Part shown: positions 54,580 to 64,000 of the stretch, piece after piece | Layout of the letters: each line of letters opens with the position of its first letter | How positions within the stretch are numbered: position 1 is the first letter of the stretch | The notes under the pieces: model-generated | Seen by the model: the letters and a program-made list of their open reading frames with translations, nothing else | What the model was told of the DNA's origin: nothing | Databases searched by the model: none | Assembly (NCBI GenBank): GCA_016647705.1 | Contig: JAENRU010000483.1 | Coordinates: 682,001 to 746,000, forward strand | DNA from: Eucommia ulmoides | Lineage: Eukaryota; Streptophyta; Magnoliopsida; Garryales; Eucommiaceae | Direction: 5' to 3' | Length of the DNA: 64,000 bases | Position numbers and translations under genes: made by a program

Positions 54580-55367
54580 TTAAATCACATAGAAATGGAT
54601 CTAAAATAAAATTTATCTATTGTTTTAATTAATTCATTCAAAATATTTTGTTAACCCATAAAATAATAATTGGATATTAACTCTACATTAATTATGATGA
54701 TTCTATCACGACAGTAATTGTTAGTGCAAAAGAAGTTTCAAAACTATTTTTTGTTTTTTTCTCACGATTGTCCCCATACTCATTGGGTGTGAGTTAATCT
54801 CGTTTGGGTTCTTGTTTTTAAATTGTAAAAATGATCACATTGAGGCACGAATAGAAGACAATCTCAAAATGGTGTTGAAACTACCAATTCTCATATTGTT
54901 TGTAATCGATCAGTCTTACTGTCATTTTGCGGGCTAATTTGTCTCTATTAATGAATGGTTAGCTTTCAAATGCGTTGTCACCTCTAAAAACGTGGAGCAA
55001 AGTATGGTAATAAAATACCAACGAAATTGAAAATGAAACCTACAATTTCTTTTCTTCCAATTGTGATTGTTATTTAATGATTTTTTTACACTACAATGAT
55101 ATATAAGTTATGATCTTCAAAATGAGATATTAATCCTTCTTCTTCTTCTTTTTTTTTTTTTTTCTTTTTTAGTTTTGAGTTTTGAATTAGGATGCATGTG
55201 AATATTACATATGACATAAATTGTAATGTTAATATTAAATATAACATCACTATAATTTGTATGTCCTCATGAGTGTTAAATATAACTTTCAATACAATAT
55301 AAATAACATCAATTAATATTGATAATAACACAAATTATATGAACATGTTGAATATAGCATAACTTAC
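54580..55367. other. AT-rich sequence left of Copia-3
   Basis: No gene recognised. Loose ttgaatatagca/ttaatattaaatataaca motifs recur here and again after Copia-3 (62908-63130), so the host DNA is itself a low-grade repeat. Confidence 0.4.
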
Positions 55368-56720
55368 TATTAGAATTTTTGGCTACTTTAATTGATTAAT
55401 TAAAGTGAGACTCATTAATTAAATTAATCGGGTTATTATTCCGTTGTGTTCCTCGTTATTTGAGGATCAACGTAGTATATTTATATGTCAAAAATAATTA
55501 AATTTTGAATGAAATTTTAATTCTCAAATAAATTCATTTGAGATTGATTGAAGATATAAATGAATGTATTATCCCACATTGCTTGGAAGGGGATGAGTTA
55601 TCCCACATTACTTGGAAAGAGAAAAATTGAGTTGTAAGGATAGTTATCACACATTGGTTGTGGAGAAGAAACTCAAACTTGTATTAACTTATAAATTGAG
55701 GACAAAGGCAAGCCACTAACAATCAAACCTTCAAACTCAAATTGGGTCAGGTTAAGTTTGGGTTGAGTCAAATCTATCCATATTTAGATCTGGCTTGGAC
55801 CGGATCCGAGTTGGGTCGGATCAGGTCAAATCTTGACCCGCTAGATTAGTTTAAAATTTAATTAGTGGCGGTTGAGCAATTAATTAATGGATTAATCGTT
55901 AATTTTGAATTAGCACCAATGAACAGACATGAAGGTTCATTAGGTGACTGTTCGCATTAACGTTAACGCGAGCATGTGTCTTTCCAAAATTGGTGACGGT
56001 TCGCGTTAACGTTAACGTGAATAGATGTCTTTCTAAAATTGCATCCATTCAATGGTGGCTTTTAGTCTTCTATAAATAGGAGACTTCATTCATTTTATTT
56101 CGTCTCATACACAACATTTTCACTTCATATCACTACAAGAGCACAGAACATTTAAAGTTTTGTTAGAGTTCAAGTACAAGTCTAGTTCGCCGAAATTTTT
56201 GGTTTCAAGTGCTTGTACCAAAAACTTGAAGATCGTTGTACCCTGAGAAGTAGACGTCCATTCAACCAACTCGAGCCTCGATCTACTTTAATTCAAATTT
56301 GTCGTTTGAACATCCGGGTAAGTTTTTATAGAATTTTTAAAATACTATTTCAGTTACGTTAACTTTAACACATTCTGTTGTTGTTCTTCTTTATTTTTGT
56401 TACGTTAACGTTAACACACTGTGCTACTGTTTTTCTTTGTTTCTGTTACATGAACGTTAACACATTTTGCTGCTATTATTTTTTGTTTCTGTTACGTTAA
56501 TGTTAATACATTTTATCTCTGCTATTTTTTAACTTTCTATTACCTTAACGTTAATGTCACGTTTCTAATTTAGTATACACTTTGCTTCACAGAATTTTCA
56601 TGATTTATTTTTTAATGTCCTTACATGATTATTAATATTCACATTAATATTTTTTAATAATTATTAGTTTAATTTCATTGTTATTTATTTATCTTGAAAT
56701 TTCAGCAATTTACACCAACA
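55368..56720 (+). repeat. Copia-3 5' LTR
   Basis: 1353 bp. TATA box TATAAATA at 56071-56078. The LTR holds a cgcgttaacgttaacgcg-type inverted motif at about 55954-56022 (two copies) and a block of about 50-bp units (56341-56560), each with GTTACGTTAACGTTAACACA. Confidence 0.9.
56341..56560. repeat. GTTAACGTTAAC repeats, Copia-3 5' LTR
   Basis: Five diverged units of about 50 bp, each with the palindrome GTTAACGTTAAC (or close) followed by a T/C-rich stretch (cattctgctgctgttcttctttg). The matching block in the 3' LTR is 62521-62740. Confidence 0.8.
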
Positions 56721-56723
56721 ATA

Positions 56724-56737
56724 TTAAAGCAGATTCA
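56724..56737 (+). promoter_or_regulatory. Copia-3 primer-binding site, degenerate
   Basis: ttaaagcagattc stands where TGGTATCAGAGC plus following bases is expected; TATTAAAGC can be derived from TATCAGAGC by C-to-T and G-to-A changes. Inference from position. Confidence 0.4.
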
Positions 56738-56968
56738 TTCTTATTCTGAAATTTTAATATAAATAAGTAAATATTCATATTTTTTAAATCTGTCTTGTAA
56801 ACTCTTGTGTTAATGTTAACATTCTGAATTGATTTTTGATTCTTATGTAAACGTTAACTTTCAGTTTCTGGTTAGTGATATATTTGATTCCTTAGTTTGT
56901 GCTTTGGTTGTAAAATTTTCTAAGTATTTATTATACATTTGTTAAAATTGTAGATATATTACACTGTG

Positions 56969-57819
56969 ATGGCAAGTGAAAACACTATGCCAATTGAGAT
57001 GTCTAAAACGACGTCTCCTATGACTCAAACCGTTATCACTACGGTGCCTACTCCATTGCCTAAGGCTGAAAATCCTGACAAGTTTGATGGAAGCAATTTT
57101 AAAAGGTGGCAACAAAAGATGATGTTCTACCTTTCGACTTTGAGATTGGTTCATTTTCTCAAAGAAGATGCTCTAGTTATGACTGAGAATGCCGTTGATC
57201 ATACAAAGATTGTGGTAGAAGCATGGAAAGATTCTAACTATCTGTATAGGCACTATATCTTCAATGCTCTCAGGAACTCTCTGTATAAAGTATATGGAGG
57301 GATTTCAATCGCTAAAGAATTATGGAAATCCTTGGATAAAAAATATAAAATAGAGGACGCCGACTCAAAGAAATTTGTAGTTGAAAAGTTCCTTAATTAT
57401 GTAATGGTGGATTCCAAATCTGTTGTCAATCAAGCCGAAGATCTTCAAGTCATTATACATGACATTCTCACTGAGGGAATGTCATTGAGTGAATAATTTC
57501 AAGTAGCTTCTATTATTGAGAAGTTACCACTGACCTGGAGTGATTTCAAAAATTGTGAGACTTAGAATTGAAGAAGAACATCGGTTTGCTGAGAATCCTG
57601 ATAGTCGTTATTCCATGAACTCAAAGGCAAATGTTGTGGAGGTTCACAAGACCAATAAGAAACGAAAGTTTCATAAACTTGGAACGAGTCAAAGCTTTGG
57701 TCCCATAAGAAAGAAAATGAAGAAATTCAAGGGGAACTACTTCTCGTGTGGAAAGGCTGGACACCGTGCAAGTGAATGCCGAGTTAAATGTAATGTAAAA
57801 AGCCATACATATCAAGTTA
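56969..57819 (+). pseudogene. Copia-3 gag
   Basis: The ATG at 56969 (preceded by gtg) opens MASENTMPIEMSKTTSPM. The capsid region has FDGSNFKRWQQKMMFYLSTL and YVMVDSKSVVNQAEDLQVII. A TAA at 57494-57496 replaces a codon after SLSE, and a frameshift follows near 57550. The zinc knuckle reads YFSCGKAGHRASEC (about 57740-57780): its first Cys is Tyr, so zinc binding would fail. Confidence 0.8.
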
Positions 57820-58200
57820 ACGTAACTGAAGTCGAGTATCTTAATTCGGATGTTTTCGAAACGAACCTTTCAGCAGTGGTGTCTGAAGTCAACCTAGTTA
57901 GCAACCCGAAAGAATGGTACATGGACACTGGGGCTACATGCTATATCTACTCAGATTAGAGAATGTTCACCACCTATCAACCGGTGGATCAAAATGAACA
58001 ACTCTATATGGGAAACTCCTCGACTTCTAAAGTTGAAGGACATGAAAGGATTGTGCTGAAAATGACTTCTGAAAAAGAACTTACTCTCAATGATGTGCTT
58101 TATGTGCCAGACATTCGCAAGAATCTAGTTTCTTGATCTTTGATGAGTAAGAAGGGTTTTAGAATGGTCTTTGAGTCTGAAAAAGTTGTAATAACCAAAA
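57820..58200 (+). pseudogene. Copia-3 protease
   Basis: EWYMDTGATCYIYSD at about 57910-57955 keeps the Asp-Thr-Gly catalytic motif. A TAG follows at 57957-57959, then [13 protein letters not shown] with a TGA (58134-58136). Confidence 0.7.
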
Positions 58201-59230
58201 GTGGAGTGTATGTGGGAAAGGGGCTACATGAATGAAGGCCACTTCAAATTGAATGTAATGACTGTGATTCCAAAAGCTAATAAAACTACATCTTCTGTTT
58301 ATATGATTGAGTCAATTGATGTTTGGCATGCTAGATTAGGACATGTTAATTATGAATCTTCATGTAAGTTGATTAGTTTAGATTTATTTCCAAAATGCAA
58401 AATTGGTTCAAATCATAAATGTGAGACTTGTGTGGACTCCAAGTTGACTCGAACTTCATTTCAATCCATTGAAAGAAGTACTAAACCTCTAGAGTTAATT
58501 CACACTGATATTTGTGATTTAAAATTTGTACAAACTAGAGGTGGTAAAAAGTATTTTATTTTTTTTATTGATGATTGCACAAGATACTGTTATGTTTATC
58601 TTCTAAGGAATAAAGATGAAGCATTAGAAAAGTTTATTAAATATAAGAATGAAGTTAAGAATCAACTTAGCAAAAAGATTAAAGTTTTTCGAAGTGATAG
58701 AGGTGGTGAATATGCATCACCGTTTGTGAAATTCTGTGCTCAACACGGAATAATTTATGAAACAACTACACCTTATTCACCTCAGCAAAATGTAGCTTCT
58801 GAGAGGAAGAATAGAACTTTAAAAGAAATGATAAATGTTATGTTGATAAGTTCTGGACTAACCTAGAACATGTGGGGGGAAGCATTGCTTACCGCCAATT
58901 ACGTTCTCAACAAGTTGCCACATAAGAAATTGGATAAAACTCCATATAAAATGTGGAAAGGTAAAACTCCTACTTTTAAATTCTTGAAAATGTGAGGGTG
59001 TTTTGCTAAGGTAGCGGTTCCTATTCCTAAAAGGACTAAAATAGGACCTAAAACAATTGATTGCATATTCATTGGGTACACCCAAAATAGTAGTGCTTAT
59101 CAATTTTTAGTTCACAAGTCTGAGATTGAAGATGTATATGAGAATACAATAATAGAATCCAGAAATGCATTCTTTTATGAGGATATATTTCCTTGTAAGA
59201 CTTCTCGAGAGTCTGGTTCTTTAAAAATAA
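58201..59230 (+). pseudogene. Copia-3 integrase
   Basis: WHARLGHVN (58324) and CETCVDSKLTRTSF of the zinc domain; core HTDICDLK (58501; first Asp), FRSDRGGEYASPF (58688; second Asp) and PQQNVASERKNR (58780; Glu). Just past the core a TAG (58864-58866, probably from CAG) precedes NMWGEALLTANYVLN, and a TGA (58993-58995) sits where Trp is expected in the M-stop-GCFAKV motif. Otherwise the frame is long and well kept. Confidence 0.85.
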
Positions 59231-60070
59231 TGTATGATTCTACGATAGGTGAGGTCCAAAACAAAATATCTTTGGAAGATAATGAACCTAGACATAGTAA
59301 GAGGGCTAAGTCAACAAAGTCATTTGGTCCTGACTTTCTTACCTATATGGTAGAAGGTAATCCTAAGAGTTTTAAGGAGGCGATGTCAACTCCTGAAGCA
59401 CCATTTTGGAAAGAAGCTGTGAACAGTGAAATAGAATCTATCTTGCAAAACCATACATGGGAACTGGTGGATCTTCTATCCGGTTCCAAACCTCTTGGGT
59501 GTATATAGATCTTCAAAAAGAAGATGAAAGCAGATAGATCAATTGATAAATATAAAGGTAGACTTGTAGCTAAATGTTATAAGCAAATAGAAGGTGTTGA
59601 TTACTTTGACACGTACTCACTAGTCACTAGGATAACATCTATTAGAATGTTGATAGCCATAACAGCTATACATAATCTTGAAATACATCAAATGGATATT
59701 AAGACAACTTTTCTAAATGGTGAACTAGATAAGGAAATCTATATGGAACAACCAGAAGAGTTTGTTGTTTCTGGCAAAGAGGAAAAAGTTTGTAGACTTG
59801 TTAAGTCTTTATATGGACTTAAACAAGCACCAAAATAGTGGCATGAGAAATTTGACAAAGTTATGATGTCAAATGGATTTAAAATCAATGAATGGGACAA
59901 ATGTGTCTACATTAAACATAATGAATCCGAATATGTCATTGTATGCCTTTATGTAGATGACAAGCTAATTATTGGTAGCAACAATGGCATCATTAAGTCT
60001 ACCAAAGGATGTTAACCTGTAAGTTCGATATGAAAGATTTAGGTGTTGCTGATGTAATTCTAGGAATTAA
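59231..60070 (+). pseudogene. Copia-3 reverse transcriptase
   Basis: From KEAMSTPEAPFWKEAVNSEI (59374) through GRLVAKCYKQIEGVDYFDTY, HQMDIKTTFLNGELDKEIYM (catalytic Asp kept) and SLYGLKQAPK, followed by TAG (59836-59838, probably from CAG). The box CLYVDDKLI is intact near 59947-59973. A frameshift near 60000 leads to TCKFDMKDLGVADVILGIKI. Confidence 0.85.
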
Positions 60071-60902
60071 AATTTCTAGATCTACTGAAGGACTAGTATT
60101 ATCGCAATCTCATTATATTGAGAAGATACTTGAGAAATTCAACAAGTATGATACTAGTCTAGCTAAAACACTTATTGATGTGAATTGTTATCTAACTAAG
60201 AATACTGGTGAAAGTATCTCTCAGTTAGAGTATGCTCGTATAATAGGCAGTCTAATGTACTTAATGAACTGTACTAGACCTGATATTGCATACATGGTGA
60301 GCAGACTGAGCAGATATACTAGCAACCCAGGACACGGACACTGGAATGCGATAGTTAGGGTACTTAGATATTTAAGGTATACCCTCAACTATGGATTGCA
60401 TTACACCAAATATCTAGCTGTACTTGAAGGTTACAGTGATGCTAATTAGATAACGGATTGTAAAGATACTAAATCTACAAGTGGATACATCTCTACACTT
60501 GGATGAGAAGCTGTCTCATGGAAATCCTCCAAACAAACGTGTATTGCAAGATCTACTATAGAATCTGAGTTTATTGCTTTAGATAAAGTAAGTGAAGAAG
60601 CAGAATGGCTTCGTCAATTTTTAGAAGATATTCCAATGTGGATGAAACCTGTGCCAGCTATTTGTATACATTGTGATAGCCAATCTACAATTGGTAGGGC
60701 ACAAAGTAATATGTATAACGGTAAGTCTCGACACATACGACGTAGACATAATACCGTTAGATAGTTACTCTCAAATGGAGTTATCACAATTGACTACGTG
60801 AAGTCAAAAGATAATATTGCGAATCCGCTAACCAAAAGGTTAACTAGAGAGGGAGTATACTGTTTATCGAGGGGAATGGGTTTAAAGCCTACAACTAAAT
60901 AG
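60071..60902 (+). pseudogene. Copia-3 RNase H and end of pol
   Basis: MNCTRPDIAYMVSRLSRYT, EGYSDAN-stop (TAG 60447-60449 for Trp), [43 protein letters not shown] and KSKDNIANPLTKRLTREGV, ending in a stop at about 60900. Standard order of Copia RNase H. Confidence 0.8.
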
Positions 60903-61481
60903 TCACCTTAATAGAAATCCAACCTAGCTGACTGGAGATCCCAAGATCTAGGTTCAAAGGGACAACCTAATTATGTGTAGACTAAGTAATCACTAGAAGA
61001 CTCTAAGTCTTATACTCATTCCTATGGTGAACTAGTGATAAATATAAGTATTAAGGATAAATTTTGTTTTTAATGATTTTTATAGCTTGAAAAATTCAAG
61101 TAGGGTATACGGGATACTCTTGATAGGTTAATCACCTAGATGATTGAAGAACAAGGCCGGTTCTATGAGAATAAGAATGCTAAATTCTCTAAAGCACTCA
61201 TTGAAACACCAGGATGTTCAAGGCCAAAATGAACTTAACCAGATAACTGACTGTGTCAGGAAGTATCTGTGTGAATTCTATCGTCTTGGTTTACACAAAC
61301 GGTTGAATAGTTCAAGACATCATGTTCACTAGTTAGCCAAGTAAATCTGAGTCTTTCACTAGAGAAGGTTCAAGGCCAAAAGCTACTTATCTCGATGCAG
61401 TTACTTTCTATTTGGACTCTCTATAGTATGTCAACATTGCATATGCATGTATATCCAGTCAATCTCATTCATGTGGGGGAT
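60903..61481 (+). other. Copia-3 3' untranslated region and polypurine tract
   Basis: Non-coding. The open frame at 61144-61332 has no recognised motif. The polypurine tract gtgggggat (61473-61481) directly precedes the 3' LTR. Confidence 0.75.
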
Positions 61482-62902
61482 TATTAGAATTTTTTGCTAC
61501 TTTAATTGATTAATTAAAGTGAGATCCATTAATTAAATTAATCAGGTTATTATTCCATTGCGTTCTTCGTCATTTAAGGATCAACGTAGTATATTTATAT
61601 GCCAAAAATAATTAAGTTTTGAATGATATTTTAATTCTCAAAGAAACCCATTTGAGATTGATTGAAGATATAAATGAATGTATTATCCTACATTGCTTGG
61701 AAGGGGATGAGTTATCCCACATTGCTTGGAAAGAGAAAACTTGAGTTGTAAGGGTAGTTATCCCACATTGGTTGTAGAAAAGAAACTCAAGTTCATACCA
61801 ACTTATAAATTGAGGACAAAGCAAAACCACTAACAATCAAACCTTCAAACTCAAATTGGGTCAAGTTGAGTTTGGGTTGGGTCAAATCCATCCATATTTG
61901 GATTTAGTTTGGACCAGATCCGAGTTGGGTTGGGTCGGATCGGATCGGGTCGGATCTTGACCCGCCAGATTAGTTTAAAATTTAATTAGTGGCGGTTAAG
62001 CAATTAATTAATGGCTTAACCGTTAATTTTGAATTAACACCAATGAACAGACATGAAGGTTCATTAGGTGACTGTTCGCGTTAACGTTAACGCGAACATG
62101 TGCCTTTCTAAAGTTGCTGACAGTTCGCGTTAACATTAACGTGAATAGATGTCTTTCTAAAGTTGCATCCATTCAATGGTGGTTTTTTGTCTTCTATAAA
62201 TAGGAGACTTGTCATTCATTTTATTTCGTCTCATACACAACATTTTCACTTCATCTCACCACAAGAGTACAGAACATTTAAAGTTTTGTGAGAGTTCAAG
62301 TACAAGTCTAGTTCGCCGAAGTTTTTGGTTTCAAGTGCTTATACCAAAAACCTGAAGATCGTTGTACCCTGAGAGTCAAACGTCCATTCAACCATTAGCA
62401 CCAGTGTGGGGGCGTGAATTTGCTTTAAGGGCATAGAGTCAAACTCGAGCCTCGATCTACTTTAATTCAAATTCGTCGTTTGAACATCCGGGAAAGTTTT
62501 TATAGAATTTTTAAAACACTGTTTCTGTTACGTTAACGTTAACACATTATGCTGCTGTTCTTATTTGTTTCTGTTACGTTAACGTTAACACATTCTGCTG
62601 CTTTTTTTCTTTGTTTCTGTTATATTAACGTTAACATATTCTGCTGCTGTTCTTCTTTGTTTCTATTACGTTAATGTTAACACATTTTATCTCTGCTATT
62701 TTTTAACTTTCTGTTACGTTAACATTAACGTCACGTTTCTAATTTAGTATACACTTAATTTGCTTCACAGAATTTTCATTATTTGTTTTTTAATGTCCTT
62801 ACATGATTTTTAATATTCACATTAATATTGTTTAATAATTATTAGTTTCATTTCATTGTTATTTATTTATTTATCTTGAAATTTCAGCAATTTACAGCAA
62901 CA
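61482..62902 (+). repeat. Copia-3 3' LTR
   Basis: 1421 bp, also starting TATTAG. TATA box at 62195-62202. It has a segment of about 48 bp (62394-62441) absent from the 5' LTR, and a perfect 24-bp palindrome with GTTAACGTTAAC at its centre (62074-62097). Confidence 0.9.
62521..62740. repeat. GTTAACGTTAAC repeats, Copia-3 3' LTR
   Basis: Five units of about 50 bp with GTTACGTTAACGTTAACACA, less decayed than in the 5' LTR. Confidence 0.8.
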
Positions 62903-62907
62903 CTTAC

Positions 62908-64000
62908 TAATAAAATGTGGTTTAGATGTTGAATGTAACACTTATCTATATTTTGATAATGTATAAAACAGTGTTAAATGTAACACGAATATGAAATTTA
63001 AAAATTTTAAAAGTGACATATTGAATGAAAATGAATATGAAAATTAAAAATTCTACAAAGTATCTTGTTGAATATAGCACGAATCTGAAATTAATGAAAA
63101 AAAAAATAGTGAATATGATATCATTATTCAAACTAATTTGAATCTATAATCAAATTGTGAAAAATATGTGTACAATAATAGTTATTTTTATTTTAATAAA
63201 ATGATTTTGTTGTGAAATCGATTAATATGAAAAATCTCAATCCCCTAGATCTTGCAAGGGCAAAGTTGTCATTTAATTCCCACTTTTTTAAATTTGGGAG
63301 TTGACAGTTTGAAAAATCTGTACACTAGGATTATTTGATTCGTTTTCAAACGGCTGGAATCAATTAGTAATTTCATACTTAAATTGGGATCATCTGGTAA
63401 TTTTTCCTTAAAATTGAAGTTGAAAACTGACTGGAATATTTTTTTTCTGGTTAATAGATTTTTAGTTATATGAGTGCACGCCTACCACACTAGGAAATAT
63501 GCATAAATAATACTATGGGTATATGCCATTTACTTCTCTCATTATGCCTTTAACCAGAAATCTTTCTTATTATTTACGAAATAACAGTTAACCCTTTATC
63601 ATTTTTTGGTAAAAACCACTTTCTTCTCCTATAGATAAAAAATTATTGAAATTTTTATTGTAATTACAATTTTATCCTTAGTTATTTAAAAATAATTAAA
63701 CAAATAAAAATTAAAATACGTAAATCCTCTTTCTTCACCATTGTCTTGAAATTGTTTCTTTTAATTTATCAGAACAGAAACAAAAAACACATTTGGTTGC
63801 AACATTTATTCATTTTTATTTCTCAAAATGTATGGTGGCCGATATGGTGGTGGTGGCCAGTGGGGTGGTAGTGGATAGTTTTGCGGGAGTAAATAAAAAT
63901 CAATATTTTTTATTTTTCAAATTCTTAAGGAATTACTCCTGAATTACATCCAAATTTTGGGATAAAATGTATTTCTGTATATCAATCTCAAAATTCTGGG
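62908..64000. other. AT-rich sequence right of Copia-3
   Basis: No gene recognised. Continues the loose ttgaatgtaacac motif to about 63130. A short Gly-rich open frame at 63829-63879 (MYGGRYGGGGQWGG) is too short to call. Confidence 0.4.

Larger units (their letters stand above)
55368..62902 (+). mobile_element. Copia-3: complete Ty1/Copia element with TA...CA LTRs
   Basis: Direct LTRs 55368-56720 and 61482-62902 flank gag, protease, integrase, RT and RNase H in Copia order. The target duplication CTTAC is perfect (55363-55367 and 62903-62907), which fixes the LTR start at TATTAGAATTTTT in both copies, so the element begins with TA rather than TG; the end is CAACA. Total length 7535 bp. It carries many stops and at least two frameshifts. 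Confidence 0.95.

Noticed and set aside
63829..63879. Gly-rich mini-ORF (MYGGRYGGGGQWGG)
   Set aside because: Seventeen codons with a stop; no supporting context, and no continuation in other frames.
1..64000. CRISPR array, operons, bacterial regulatory sites
   Set aside because: The repeat arrays have no spacer structure of CRISPR type and the sequence is plant nuclear DNA.
1..64000. tRNA or rRNA genes
   Set aside because: Only primer-binding sites complementary to tRNA 3' ends were seen; no cloverleaf-forming gene or rRNA block was recognised by eye.

Overview
The window is nuclear DNA of a flowering plant, most likely a eudicot. It is AT-rich and packed with nested plant LTR retrotransposons (Athila/Tat-type Ty3/Gypsy and three Ty1/Copia elements), a Helitron, hAT- and Mutator-like small DNA elements, and decayed F-box genes of the SLF/FBA type. 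I see no intact host gene, no rRNA or tRNA gene and nothing bacterial. The species cannot be named from the sequence.

Layout. 1-4685: 3' half of an Athila-type Gypsy element (protease scrap, RNase H, integrase, then an extra 3' ORF). 4686-7988: two related LTRs head to head, a giant inverted repeat with an 87-bp centre. 7989-10922: pol-less internal remnant and another LTR of the same family. 10923-16718: a Tat-type Gypsy element (LTR, primer-binding site, gag, protease, RT) split by a further LTR. 16719-18310: a repeat rich in GTCGAC-like motifs and an isolated partial copy of the 595-bp repeat. 18486-20270: a broken SGNH-hydrolase-like gene fragment beside Mutator-like termini. 21785-28952: complete Copia-1 (TSD TTGTG) inserted in a local ~310-365-bp repeat. 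29728-30853: an F-box gene with a late frameshift. 32322-36173: a Helitron with both termini visible. 36705-39172: a 595-bp tandem repeat interrupted by an 856-bp hAT-type element. 39173-42186: a pol-less Athila derivative on the minus strand. 42217-47290: Copia-2. 47291-49440: a minus-strand chimera in which pieces resembling a NAC factor, a glycerolipid acyltransferase and acyl-CoA oxidase 4 are fused, partly in one 295-codon frame, behind a Gypsy-like LTR and leader. 51290-53850: a second F-box gene, broken by a large insertion, a nested hAT element and a Mutator-like MITE. 55368-62902: Copia-3 (TSD CTTAC), whose LTRs begin with TA instead of TG.

The most unusual points are the multi-gene chimera; the arrays of short palindromes inside LTRs of two or three unrelated families (CACCGCCGCGGCGGTG, GTTAACGTTAAC, GGTCGACC); the head-to-head LTR inverted repeat; the non-TG termini of Copia-3; the different copy number of a 20-bp promoter-proximal repeat in the two LTRs of Copia-1; and the clustered SLF-like F-box relics in repeat-dense DNA. 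All boundaries, divergences and family names come from reading by eye, without alignment or database search.
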